Of a DNA stretch of 57,180 bases, positions 41,482 through 48,909 are shown piece by piece (positions within the stretch are counted from its first letter, which is position 1; every line of letters starts with the position of its first letter). The position numbers and the translations under genes are program-made. A model generated the notes under the pieces. It was given only the letters and a program-made list of their open reading frames with translations, was not told the origin of the DNA and did not search any database. The stretch is from the NCBI GenBank assembly GCA_023248545.1, contig JAHFEF010000010.1, positions 16,441 to 73,620 on the forward strand. The letters run 5' to 3'. Origin of the DNA: Myxococcales bacterium (lineage in GTDB: Bacteria > Myxococcota > UBA727 > JABDBI01).

Positions 41482-42153
41482 ACTGTTCTCTTCTTTAATA
41501 ATTTTACCATCTTCTAGTGTAATGACTCGATCGGCTTCATAACCGAAAGTAGTGTTGTGCGTTGTAATAATAATGGTCAGCCCTTTCTCTTTGACCAGCT
41601 TTCTAAAAAGCTGAAAAATCGCTTCCCCCGAGGCTCTATCCAAATTCCCGGTCGGTTCGTCTGCAACCAGGATTTTTGAATCCATAATCAACGCACGCGC
41701 GATGGCAACGCGTTGCATTTGCCCGCCCGATAGCTCATTGGGGCGATGGCCGGCTCGGTCACCTAGCCCAACCATTGCTAACACCTCACCTGTTCTAGCC
41801 GGGTTTGGCTTTCGCATGAGAAACAATAGGGGTAGCTCGACGTTTTCAGTGACTGTCAGAGTCGGCAGTAAGTGAAATTGCTGAAACACAAATCCCAGAG
41901 TTCCGCGCCTGACTTCAACTAATTGATCTTCAGAGAGCCCTGCAACCGATTTACCAGCTACAAACAGGGTTCCTTCCGTCGGCGCGTCCAAGCATGACAG
42001 AAGATTAATCAAGGTCGTTTTACCGGAACCAGAAGGTCCCAAAATCGACACCATTTCGCCTTGTTTGATGGCAATATCAACGCCATCCAGTGCTTTAACC
42101 GTCTCGACTCCGCGCTGATAATAGCGCTTTAGTCCATGTCCCTCGATGATCAT
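41452..42153 (-). CDS. LolD/MacB-type ABC transporter ATP-binding protein
   Basis: 233 residues from ATG 42153 (MIIEGHGLKRYYQRGVETVK). ABC motifs: Walker A GPSGSGKTT, Q-loop VFQQFHLLPTLT, signature LSGGQMQRVAIARAL, Walker B ILVADEPTGNLDR, H-loop TTHN. Family size is about 230. The natural end is near KIIKEE; the last ten codons (NSWCARRDSNS) come from the antisense of tRNA-Arg, whose end supplies the stop. Its ATG overlaps the FtsX-like gene stop by 4 bases. It powers the permease encoded just upstream. Confidence 0.93.
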   Translation of the reverse strand: MIIEGHGLKRYYQRGVETVKALDGVDIAIKQGEMVSILGPSGSGKTTLINLLSCLDAPTEGTLFVAGKSVAGLSEDQLVEVRRGTLGFVFQQFHLLPTLTVTENVELPLLFLMRKPNPARTGEVLAMVGLGDRAGHRPNELSGGQMQRVAIARALIMDSKILVADEPTGNLDRASGEAIFQLFRKLVKEKGLTIIITTHNTTFGYEADRVITLEDGKIIKEENSWCARRDSNS

Positions 42154-43415
42154 ACCGCCCCCTCTCGAATGGCATCCACAGGTCTCATGGAGGCAGCTCT
42201 CCAAGCTGGATAGAGGCCACCCAAGAAGCCCAGTATCACGGCACCCAACACGGCATAACCAAGGACTCCTGGTGTAATATTAACGATTGAACCATTGACG
42301 CCCAGATTGGCCAGTGATTTAATCGCCTTCTCGACAGCCCCAGTTCCCAGCATGGCTAACAAGCAACCCAATAGGGCGCCCAGCAGACAAATGACCAGGG
42401 TCTCAAGCCAGATGAGCTCAAATATATCACGCCGTCGGGCCCCCAGTGCTTTCATAATACCAATCTCGCCAGTTCGTTCATACACCGACATCAAAATCGT
42501 GTTAATCACGCCAATCAGGGCCACAATGACGGCGATGGCGGCAACCGCTGCAATCATGGTTTGCGCGGTAGCGACTAATGCAACCAGCGTATTTTTGACT
42601 TGCTGAAGACCGACGACCTGAACTTCAGGCAATTTTAACCATCGACTTTCAAACTCGTGCATTTTGAACTGATTAAACTCTTTGAGCTTAATCCCCAAAA
42701 TCGTGAGTTGGTTTGGCCGGTTAAAATACTCTCGTGCCGTATCAATCGGCATAAAAACCGTGCCGTCGTCTTGTGTGCCGGTTCGTTCAAGAATACCGAC
42801 CACTTTGAATTCATGACGCACCGGTGTCATGCTGCCTGCAGGTGTTATCGATGCGTAAAAGATATCACCCACTTTACGCTGTTCATATTCAGCAGCCTCG
42901 AACCCAATGACAACTTCGTCTTTGCTTCCTGCTGAAAACCAACGGCCTCCTTCGAAACCAGGTCCACCCTTAAACTTCATCCACGGCTTCATGGTCATAA
43001 AGCTGGGTGCATCGATTCCGCTGATAATCGTGAAGCTTTTTTCTTGAGAAGCCTCATCGCGAATTCCACTGCCTTCTTTTTGAGCAATGCCCACAAAAAT
43101 AGGTGTGATGCTTTCGATGTCTGGATCGCTTTTGACCTTGTCATAGGTGTCGCTGGGTAAATAGATTAAACCTGTTCCGCCTTTCAGCATCATGGTTGCA
43201 GCTTCATAGGGGCAGCCTTTGGCCATAATCATGACTTGAAAGCCGAGCATCTCAATGCTTTTGTCAATGGCTCCTTTGTACCCCAACATGAATCCACCGA
43301 GCGAAACGGCGACGGCGACGGCGAGAGCAACTCCTGAAATCGTCAATGCTGTTCGGATCATGCGTCTTCGGAGGTTCTTAATCGCTAAGCCGATAAATCT
43401 TGTGAATTGAAACAT
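42150..43415 (-). CDS. FtsX/MacB-type ABC transporter permease
   Basis: 421 residues. One N-terminal membrane helix (about 20-45), a periplasmic MacB-like domain (about 50-290, with long alpha/beta core), then three C-terminal helices (about 290-320, 340-370, 385-410) with the FtsX block SVYERTGEIGIMKALGARRRDI. It partners the LolD-type ATPase; family members move lipoproteins, macrolides or cell-division signals. It is fourth of a five-gene run that begins with an outer-membrane barrel candidate, so cargo may be moved across the envelope. Confidence 0.9.
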   Translation of the reverse strand: MFQFTRFIGLAIKNLRRRMIRTALTISGVALAVAVAVSLGGFMLGYKGAIDKSIEMLGFQVMIMAKGCPYEAATMMLKGGTGLIYLPSDTYDKVKSDPDIESITPIFVGIAQKEGSGIRDEASQEKSFTIISGIDAPSFMTMKPWMKFKGGPGFEGGRWFSAGSKDEVVIGFEAAEYEQRKVGDIFYASITPAGSMTPVRHEFKVVGILERTGTQDDGTVFMPIDTAREYFNRPNQLTILGIKLKEFNQFKMHEFESRWLKLPEVQVVGLQQVKNTLVALVATAQTMIAAVAAIAVIVALIGVINTILMSVYERTGEIGIMKALGARRRDIFELIWLETLVICLLGALLGCLLAMLGTGAVEKAIKSLANLGVNGSIVNITPGVLGYAVLGAVILGFLGGLYPAWRAASMRPVDAIREGAV

Positions 43416-43424
43416 CTTTTTCCC

Positions 43425-43799
43425 CTATTCAAACCGCACAGCACTGGCCATAAATTGGTATCCCTTGTCATAAGGCACTGTCCGTCCTTCTACGCGTACC
43501 GGACGACCGTCCCTGCCTCTGGGGGCGTTCATGGCTATGTCGGCTAAATCAACCCGAAGTTCCTGGGACCCAACCACGAAGAAAAAATAGCATCCCATGG
43601 TGGTGCACTGCTGGGCGACTTGGCCCTCGAGAGCGACTGTTTGATGAAGATAATTTTCTGGATGCTGAATCACGTCAAGAATCTCAGCATGAGGGGCCTT
43701 GGTGAATTCGCCGAATTCTACTGGAGCTGAAAACCAATTCCAAAGTAGAATACCGCCGACCACTAAGATAATGCCGCACAGGGCAAAAATTACTTTCAT
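43425..43799 (-). CDS. Small membrane-anchored OB-fold-like protein, unknown
   Basis: 124 residues: an N-terminal membrane anchor (VIFALCGIILVVGGILLWNW) and a soluble domain of beta strands (AEILDVIQHPENYLHQTVALEGQVAQQCTTMGCYFFFV...VRVEGRTVPY) that looks like the tRNA_anti/OB-type DUF found with transport operons. The CTTMGC pair may be redox or metal-linked. Its ATG overlaps the preceding gene stop by 4 bases. Periplasmic. The role is unknown. Confidence 0.5.
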   Translation of the reverse strand: MKVIFALCGIILVVGGILLWNWFSAPVEFGEFTKAPHAEILDVIQHPENYLHQTVALEGQVAQQCTTMGCYFFFVVGSQELRVDLADIAMNAPRGRDGRPVRVEGRTVPYDKGYQFMASAVRFE

Positions 43800-44464
43800 T
43801 GTTTGGCCTTTTGCTTTGCCCGTTCAAAAAAGGGCTCAAATTTTCTGTCATAAACAAAGAAATCCAACAGCAGCAGATTCTTTCGGATGCCTCGAATGGT
43901 CGCATCGTAGTCCTGTCGGCCACTGGGATCGATTTTCGGCGGCGTTATTTTTGCAATTTTATCAACAGATGTTTTAGATTTGGCAGCTACATAATAATCG
44001 TGCTTATAAAAGTCAGCCAGGCTTACCCCATCGAATTGATTCCGAAATTCTTTACTTCGAAGTTGATCAGCAGCGGAACTTTCAAGGCGCTGAAAAAAGA
44101 ATTTTTTGACTTGAGCGCTAGCAGGATCAACCGAGAGAAATACTTGAATCACGCCGCCTTTGCCTGGAACATTCACACCGTGGACCAGGCCAATTTTCTT
44201 AGAATTTTTAAACACATAATAGATAGTATAGGGCGTCTCATAGGTTTCGTAGATGGGATCTAAATCACTGCCTAGACGCTCCCGAAGGGCCTGAAATTGC
44301 GCCTTCCCGTCGGCCAGTTTGGGAAACTCTTTGAGGTCTTCTTTGTAAGAAGTCATGTCTGGAAACAGATACTTCAAATCTTCAGCTGGGTTGCTCAGCG
44401 TGCAGCCAATGGCAAAAAAAGCAGCTCTACCAATACCAATAATACTGAAGCGTCCAAATGACAT
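43796..44464 (-). CDS. Unknown exported protein, possibly FMN-binding-domain-like
   Basis: 222 residues from ATG 44464, preceded by AGGAG 6 bases away. An N-terminal hydrophobic segment (IIGIGRAAFFAIGC) ends at a Cys and may be a lipoprotein or anchor. A core GLVHGVNVPGKGGVIQVFLSVDPASAQVKKFFFQRLESS... resembles the FMN_bind fold (beta strands with a Gly-rich turn and threonine/serine site), but the flavinylation motif is not clear. The final part is helical and basic. It overlaps the barrel gene by 38 bases. It is in an operon with the transporter. Confidence 0.45.
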   Translation of the reverse strand: MSFGRFSIIGIGRAAFFAIGCTLSNPAEDLKYLFPDMTSYKEDLKEFPKLADGKAQFQALRERLGSDLDPIYETYETPYTIYYVFKNSKKIGLVHGVNVPGKGGVIQVFLSVDPASAQVKKFFFQRLESSAADQLRSKEFRNQFDGVSLADFYKHDYYVAAKSKTSVDKIAKITPPKIDPSGRQDYDATIRGIRKNLLLLDFFVYDRKFEPFFERAKQKAKQ

Positions 44465-45509
44465 GTCGATCTCCTGTCTGTTTCGCGAATTGAACTTCAC
44501 AATTGAGCTTAAGCCATTGGAGGTTCGAGTTGCTCACATCATTATTGATATACCAAGTTGCTTCAGCCAGAATCGATGAATCTGTTGAACTGGGGAGGTG
44601 TTGCTGCCAGAACCAACGCAATTGCGATGCCACTCCAAAGCGACGCGAAGAATGCAGATAATCAAGTTGATAAAGCTGAGCCACCACTGCATCTAACGCA
44701 TCTTGACCCGCACTGACTTCAGAAGTCAGCGTTAAAAGTCCGGATGGAATGGCTCTTCGATAGCGCGCATCCAAACCACCTCGTAACGTATTTATAATAT
44801 TAGGACTCAGCCGCTGTCCTCCCATAAACGACGCGCCAGCTTCTAATCCATAGTTGGATAAATATTTATTGGCCAAGCCCACTCTGGCAGCGCCGAGCCC
44901 GCTTTGCCCGTTGAAATTGATGCCATATCCTGAGCCCAATAAATAATAAACATCATAGCGAAGGTCTTCGGTCAGAATCCCCCAAAAGCCAGTGTACCAG
45001 TCGCGTTCGAATCCGAAATTGCGTTCGTTTGATAGCTGTAAAATCGTGCCATGGGTATCCGTCTGCAAATTGAGTCCGAATGGAACATAGAAATGCCCAA
45101 GTCTTAAGTTAAAGCGCCCCACGCCGCCAAAGAGGCTGTATAAATCGGCATAGGCATTGTGATATTCAAACACGACACCCTGGCGACTCTTCCCTTCGTG
45201 ATCGTTAGGAGAATCCGTAAAGCCTTCACGCCAGACGAGCCGGCCTTGAAAATCGATTCCCAAAAAAGTCTTGGTTTCAGTCGAGAACTTTTTAAGGACT
45301 TCAAATCCGGCAGACTGCCGACTTGAAAGCCAACCTGAATCCGTGGCGCCAAACTCAGACATGAGTTCTTTTCTGAAACCGAAATTATCGGAGAAAAATC
45401 CTGTTGGTTTAGTTTCTGGGGTCTCTTTAGGCTTTACGTCTACAAAGGGATCTGTCTCCGCACCCCAGGCTGCGCTGATGACACAAAGAAAGAAAATCAA
45501 GACTTGCAC
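44427..45509 (-). CDS. Putative outer-membrane beta-barrel protein
   Basis: 360 residues from GTG 45509: signal peptide (QVLIFFLCVISAAWGAE), then many alternating strands with aromatic ends (e.g. GRFNLRLGHFYVPFGLNLQ, LRYDVYYLLGSGYGINF) and a final FAKQTGDRHVIWTLQYYWYW, with an aromatic C-terminal residue, as for an outer-membrane barrel of about 16 strands. It is the first gene of the transporter operon. I cannot identify the substrate. A palindrome (45541-45566) lies just upstream. Confidence 0.65.
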   Translation of the reverse strand: MQVLIFFLCVISAAWGAETDPFVDVKPKETPETKPTGFFSDNFGFRKELMSEFGATDSGWLSSRQSAGFEVLKKFSTETKTFLGIDFQGRLVWREGFTDSPNDHEGKSRQGVVFEYHNAYADLYSLFGGVGRFNLRLGHFYVPFGLNLQTDTHGTILQLSNERNFGFERDWYTGFWGILTEDLRYDVYYLLGSGYGINFNGQSGLGAARVGLANKYLSNYGLEAGASFMGGQRLSPNIINTLRGGLDARYRRAIPSGLLTLTSEVSAGQDALDAVVAQLYQLDYLHSSRRFGVASQLRWFWQQHLPSSTDSSILAEATWYINNDVSNSNLQWLKLNCEVQFAKQTGDRHVIWTLQYYWYW

Positions 45510-45540
45510 GGTCCGATGATTGCATAGACTGGGATTTATT

Positions 45541-45566
45541 TGTTAGAGAAAAGCTTTTCTCTAACA
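45541..45566. promoter_or_regulatory. Perfect 26-base palindrome in the divergent promoter region
   Basis: TGTTAGAGAAAAG followed by its exact reverse complement, with no spacer. It sits 32 bases upstream of the barrel gene start and 50 bases upstream of the small secreted protein start. This position suits a repressor operator for the two divergent genes; it also can form a bidirectional terminator-like stem. Confidence 0.7.
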
Positions 45567-45616
45567 GGGAAGTTTTTAAGCTACGTCCTGGTTCCTGATT
45601 TGAGGAGAGATCCACC

Positions 45617-45967
45617 ATGAAATTTTTGTTTATAAGTTTTTTACTGGCAAGTTCGTTATGGGCCGTTCTAGAACCTGAACGTTGTTACGAACATGAAGAC
45701 GGACACATTTTTGCGATTCGTAACCCAAAACCGGATCAGTATGAGCTCATCGTGTTTACCCTCGGAGGACCCATGAAAATGGTGCTGAAACTGGTCAGCC
45801 GAGCGAGATGTATGGACTGCAATGAAGATGTCTTTGAAATAACACACCAACCAACAAACAAGATAACCTTCAAAGGAAAATGCTCAGACATCGTGGATCC
45901 ATACTCTGAATCTGGTACTGTGAACGGAGAATCCTATGTTCGAATCAAGTGTCCGAAATCGGAATAG
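45617..45967 (+). CDS. Small secreted protein, unknown
   Basis: 116 residues with GAGGAG before ATG 45617. A signal peptide MKFLFISFLLASSLWA, then a mature domain of about 100 residues with six Cys (CYE, ARCMDC, KGKC, IKC), so probably disulfide-rich and periplasmic or released. No family recognised. It is followed after 5 bases by the ankyrin-like gene, so the two are probably co-transcribed. Confidence 0.6.
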   Translation: MKFLFISFLLASSLWAVLEPERCYEHEDGHIFAIRNPKPDQYELIVFTLGGPMKMVLKLVSRARCMDCNEDVFEITHQPTNKITFKGKCSDIVDPYSESGTVNGESYVRIKCPKSE

Positions 45968-45971
45968 GCCT

Positions 45972-46628
45972 ATGAAAAAGTTCCAAACGATTTTCTGCCT
46001 TGTGTTTTTGGTTGCTTCCACCAGTTTTGCAACAGAGGCTCTATTGCAGGCGGTTATACGCCAGGAATACCTGAGTGTTAAGTCTCTTCTTGAAAGAGGC
46101 GTCACACCGAATTGGACCAGCCCAGATGGTGTCATGCCAATAGATTATGCAACGGGCGATTATCTGATTTTATTGCTTCGGCATGGAGCTAGAACAGAAG
46201 GTGGGAACCGGGGAGACTATTATGCACCTACGCCATTAATGAGGGCTGCTGGGGAGGGCCGCCTCCAAGATGTTCAAGCTCTATTGGAAGCCGGTGCAGA
46301 CCCCCGGCTGGTGAGACGGAACGTTACTGCTCGAGGTTGGTTAAATCGTAGAGTGGCTCAACGTACAGTAACTGATGCTGCGCTCGATAATGTCGCTACA
46401 ATTCGAACAATTCTGCAAGGCGCTGAAGAACTATGGGATGCTGGTGAACCAATCAGGATTCAAGCCACGCTGCAACGTATTGCTGAACGATTGATGCCAG
46501 CTGCTCCAGCAGTAGTTGGAACGGTGGTGCCAACAAATGCAACAACTACACGGCGTCAACCTGACGTAGAGGCCCTTGGGATTCCACCAGTTTTATGGGG
46601 TGGTTCAGAGAAACAAGCCACTCAATAA
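45972..46628 (+). CDS. Secreted ankyrin-repeat protein
   Basis: 218 residues from ATG 45972 (MKKFQTIFCLVFLVASTSFA, signal peptide). At least three ankyrin-like repeats lie in the first half: LLQAVIRQEYLSVKSLLERG, PIDYATGDYLILLLRHGA and TPLMRAAGEGRLQDVQALLE (the last with TPLMRAA..G and LLEAGADP, the classic consensus). The rest is helical and low in similarity. Ankyrin proteins mediate protein binding and are common in host-associated bacteria. No effector signal was identified beyond the Sec peptide. Confidence 0.75.
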   Translation: MKKFQTIFCLVFLVASTSFATEALLQAVIRQEYLSVKSLLERGVTPNWTSPDGVMPIDYATGDYLILLLRHGARTEGGNRGDYYAPTPLMRAAGEGRLQDVQALLEAGADPRLVRRNVTARGWLNRRVAQRTVTDAALDNVATIRTILQGAEELWDAGEPIRIQATLQRIAERLMPAAPAVVGTVVPTNATTTRRQPDVEALGIPPVLWGGSEKQATQ

Positions 46629-46703
46629 ACTCGACAGCATCGACTGATTGCTTCAGATTTAAATCGGCTGGAACATCTGCTGGGCAAAGTCCGTTGAATC
46701 GTT

Positions 46704-47252
46704 ATGCTCAAGTCTAAAATTTTGGTATTATGGATGGTGGTTCAGGTAGGCTGGGTCCCTGTTGCATATGCTCAACCATCTTGCGCAGCGAGGCTTTGTT
46801 TTGATGTGGCATATTGGGCCTACTTACTGGGGGATTTTGCCGTTAATTTTTTAGCATCGGGGACCTCTTTTTTGGCGGTAAGAGAGATTTCTGATGATCA
46901 AAACAATGCAAAAACAGAATATTTAGTTTCCGGGGCGATGTTTGGCTTGTCTACAATAGCTTCGGGTGCTGTTTTATTTGGTGGCAGGAGAAGTATGTCT
47001 GGGTACTGTTCACCGTGGATCAATCGAGCTGTCTTTCTGGGTTTTGCTGCTACAGCGTTGTTGACTGCTGCGATTGGTGCTGGAACCAACTTGGCAGCTT
47101 ACGGCTCTGTTGGAAACGCATCGTCTTCGATGGTGTCTTTGTCTCACTGGTTGAGTTCGAGTGCCTTTCTCGGTCACGTACTGCCCATCGTGATCTTGAT
47201 TGGACAAGTATGGAATGCAGCTATAGCACAGCAACATGAACAGGTTGTTTGA
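46704..47252 (+). CDS. Membrane protein of unknown function
   Basis: 182 residues with a cleavable-type N-terminus (LVLWMVVQVGWVPVAYAQP) and four to five further hydrophobic segments (about 40-60, 70-95, 110-130, 150-175). The segments are Ala/Ser/Gly-rich; three Cys occur early. No family is recognised. It ends 8 bases before the tRNA-Arg fragment, so its 3' end is at the border of the island 47261-50250. Confidence 0.5.
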   Translation: MLKSKILVLWMVVQVGWVPVAYAQPSCAARLCFDVAYWAYLLGDFAVNFLASGTSFLAVREISDDQNNAKTEYLVSGAMFGLSTIASGAVLFGGRRSMSGYCSPWINRAVFLGFAATALLTAAIGAGTNLAAYGSVGNASSSMVSLSHWLSSSAFLGHVLPIVILIGQVWNAAIAQQHEQVV

Positions 47253-47260
47253 TAATATTT

Positions 47261-47294
47261 GTGCGCCCTACAAGATTCGAACTTGTGACCCCCG
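47261..47294 (-). pseudogene. 3' fragment of tRNA-Arg (TCT) (attachment-site half)
   Basis: 34 bases identical to the T arm and acceptor 3' strand of tRNA-Arg at 50253-50286. The CCA is not kept. Breaks at the start of the T stem/variable-loop edge. It marks the far border of an island whose near border is the intact tRNA-Arg at 50250-50326. Confidence 0.8.
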
Positions 47295-47388
47295 TGGTCA
47301 GGGTCTTTTCAACGAAGAAGCTGATATCCGGGCCGCTGATTTGTGTGTCGCCGACGGTGAATTCAGCGACGCGGTTGCACAGGGGCAT
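47295..47388 (-). pseudogene. N-terminal fragment of a phage baseplate/tail-like gene
   Basis: Minus strand from ATG 47388 reads MPLCNRVAEFTVGDTQISGP then DISFFVEKTLTTG, which resembles the start of tail/baseplate hub proteins of phages (…I.GPDI.F.VEKTL.PEPN). The frame then runs into the tRNA-Arg fragment, so the gene is cut at the att junction. Homology is from memory of the family and moderate. Confidence 0.4.
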
Positions 47389-47620
47389 GTCTGATCATAA
47401 GACATGCCGAGTTGACTCAGTTCTTTTTAAAACTGTTTGCAGTTCAAATTAACAGTTCGGCCACCGCAGTCCACTGTGGGTTTTGGGCTAATTTTAATTT
47501 CGAAATAGACTTGGAGTGCACCCCTAAAACTGGACACCTAGCTTAAGGAGTCGGGCCCGGATGAGTGCCTATTAGACCCCCGCAGCGCATCTGCTGGGGA
47601 TATGATAGGAGTTCATTTGT
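47389..47620. other. Intergenic and remnant stretch
   Basis: About 230 bases without a supported gene. At 47513-47540 the sequence GCACCCCTAAAACTGGACAC is like the terminal repeat of IS3-type elements, but no transposase is near, so it would be a relic. A ribosome site (AGGAG) for the next short frame lies at 47608. Confidence 0.35.
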
Positions 47621-47767
47621 ATGGGAAAGATAACCAAGGCTTCTAAACCAGCAGTCTCTAAAGACTATGATTCTGTCTTGACTGACGTTGTAAAAATTCT
47701 TGAAGAGGCCAGGCATTCAGCGGTTCGTGCGGTCACCTTAGCATCTAACGCCCAATGCAGGGCGTAA
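47621..47767 (+). pseudogene. Truncated DUF1016/YhcG-type nuclease N-terminus
   Basis: 48 codons from ATG 47621 with AGGAG upstream: ends with VVKILEEARHSAVRAVTLAS, the start of the DUF1016 N-terminal domain (the usual continuation, NAVMTATYWEIGRRI, is lost). The frame ends at TAA 47765. It is a 5' remnant of a gene of about 350 codons normally found in prophages and mobile islands. Confidence 0.55.
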
Positions 47768-47779
47768 ATGGGGCATACT

Positions 47780-47816
47780 ACCACACCCTCAAAAAACCCT
47801 TGAGTCTCAAGCTCCT
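47780..47816. repeat. Repeat of the 3' end of the next gene, copy 1
   Basis: 37 bases similar to 48259-48297 (ACCACACCC..AAA.CCCTTGA, then GTCTCAAGCT). In frame it reads TTPSKNP and a stop, like TTPPETP at the end of the 136-residue protein. It looks like the tail of a lost tandem paralogue upstream of the surviving gene. Confidence 0.6.
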
Positions 47817-47871
47817 GCCTTAATGCAAAGCCAAAATTGCAGCATGGGCTCTATAAGCATGCGGAGGTCTC

Positions 47872-48282
47872 ATGAAAACCCACGCAATTATTTTTTTGGC
47901 TTGTCTCACCGGTACCGCTGCTTTATCAAATGGTTTTAAATACGAATGTGAGCTGTTCGTTCCACCAACGGCCAAAACCATGGAGCCAGAACAGAGAAGC
48001 GCAGTAATAACTTTTGATAGCGCAACCCAAACGGAGAAATTTTTGACGGAATTCCTCGGCTATGGCCTTGAGGTCTCAAAGGTGGACTACGTGTATGGTG
48101 AGGTATTGCAGATTTTTTTCTTTTCTGGATCGCCCGATGAAGGATCATTCGTAGGCATTGAGGTTCCTATGGGAACACCATGGGCGAGAGTCCGGACTCC
48201 GCAATTCCGCCGCTTAATTCAGGAGGTTACGGTGGATTGCCGTCTTGTCAAACACTTCACCACACCCCCAGAAACCCCTTGA
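47872..48282 (+). CDS. Small secreted protein, unknown (island cargo)
   Basis: 136 residues. A signal peptide MKTHAIIFLACLTGTAALS, then a mature domain of alternating strands and helices with two Cys (YECEL, VDCRL) likely disulfide-bonded. Not recognised. AGG (GCGGAGG) precedes ATG 47872. The end TTPPETP is repeated as a relic at 47780-47816, which suggests a former tandem copy. It lies in the tRNA-Arg island. Confidence 0.55.
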   Translation: MKTHAIIFLACLTGTAALSNGFKYECELFVPPTAKTMEPEQRSAVITFDSATQTEKFLTEFLGYGLEVSKVDYVYGEVLQIFFFSGSPDEGSFVGIEVPMGTPWARVRTPQFRRLIQEVTVDCRLVKHFTTPPETP

Positions 48283-48297
48283 GTCTCAAGCTTCCTG

Positions 48298-48741
48298 GTG
48301 CATCCAGCCGCCTACGCTTCAGCCACACCCCTAAAGCTTCACCTTCTTCGATCAGATACGAGTGTTTTAAGAACGTTAAAAATATTTGTGTTAGGGTTAA
48401 TCTTCTTAGGGTTAATCTCCTTGTGGAAATATAATGATCCAAAAGTATCCTATCACGATATAATTCAACCGGCGATTCCACTTTTTGCCATGTTCGTGTT
48501 TGCCTTGGTTAGGGGCTTAAGCATGTCTGACGAAAAAGCACGACAGTCGATAAGCAAAATCCGAACTGAATATGAGAGGCTAATGCGAAACCAGTCCTCC
48601 TTGAGACGCTCCAGCTCGGCGTCCCACTTCTGTGCACGTGTGACCCAACTGTGCTCGCGCGACCAAGATTCAATCAGCGATTTACTTTTATCCAACGTCT
48701 CAGAGACTTTGCGCAACGAGCGTGGATGCGTATCGCGGTAA
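48298..48741 (+). CDS. Hypothetical membrane protein with chimeric 3' end
   Basis: 147 codons from GTG 48298, but the first 20 codons look like a dispersed repeat and the real start is unclear. Two hydrophobic segments (LKIFVLGLIFLGLISLW, IPLFAMFVFALVRG) indicate an inner-membrane protein. From about 48588 the frame is antisense to a phage-like gene, so the natural C-terminus has been replaced or the gene truncated. The function is unknown and expression doubtful. Confidence 0.35.
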   Translation: MHPAAYASATPLKLHLLRSDTSVLRTLKIFVLGLIFLGLISLWKYNDPKVSYHDIIQPAIPLFAMFVFALVRGLSMSDEKARQSISKIRTEYERLMRNQSSLRRSSSASHFCARVTQLCSRDQDSISDLLLSNVSETLRNERGCVSR

Positions 48742-48800
48742 AGCACAAAGGCTTCAAAGGCCGAGCTGGATTCATCATCTTGGCATTCCCAGGGTTTCAT
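48588..48800 (-). pseudogene. Truncated phage terminase-small-subunit-like gene
   Basis: Minus strand from ATG 48800: MKPWECQDDESSSAFEAFVL onward through RSLRKVSETLDKSKSLIESW and WVTRAQKWDAELERL. This closely follows the N-terminal helix-turn-helix part of phage terminase small-subunit-like proteins (E...AF.AF..YRD...RSL.KV...L.KSK.LIERWS...NW..RA..WD). After 71 codons the sequence turns into unrelated DNA (48588). Relic of a prophage. Confidence 0.6.
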
Positions 48801-48909
48801 AGCCGCAGAATATCAGGTGGTGGTGGGATTGAGGCTTTTTTAGAGAACATAAATTTGATACAATCTATCAACCCATGCTAAAAAAGTAATCAACCGCGGA
48901 GTGTAGAAA

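Noticed and set aside
44427..44464. Overlap of barrel gene end and next gene start as an error
   Set aside because: The downstream start has a strong ribosome site; 38-base overlaps occur in tightly packed operons.
47511..47540. Possible IS3-family terminal repeat
   Set aside because: Only one end is visible and no transposase remains; similarity is too short to call an insertion sequence.
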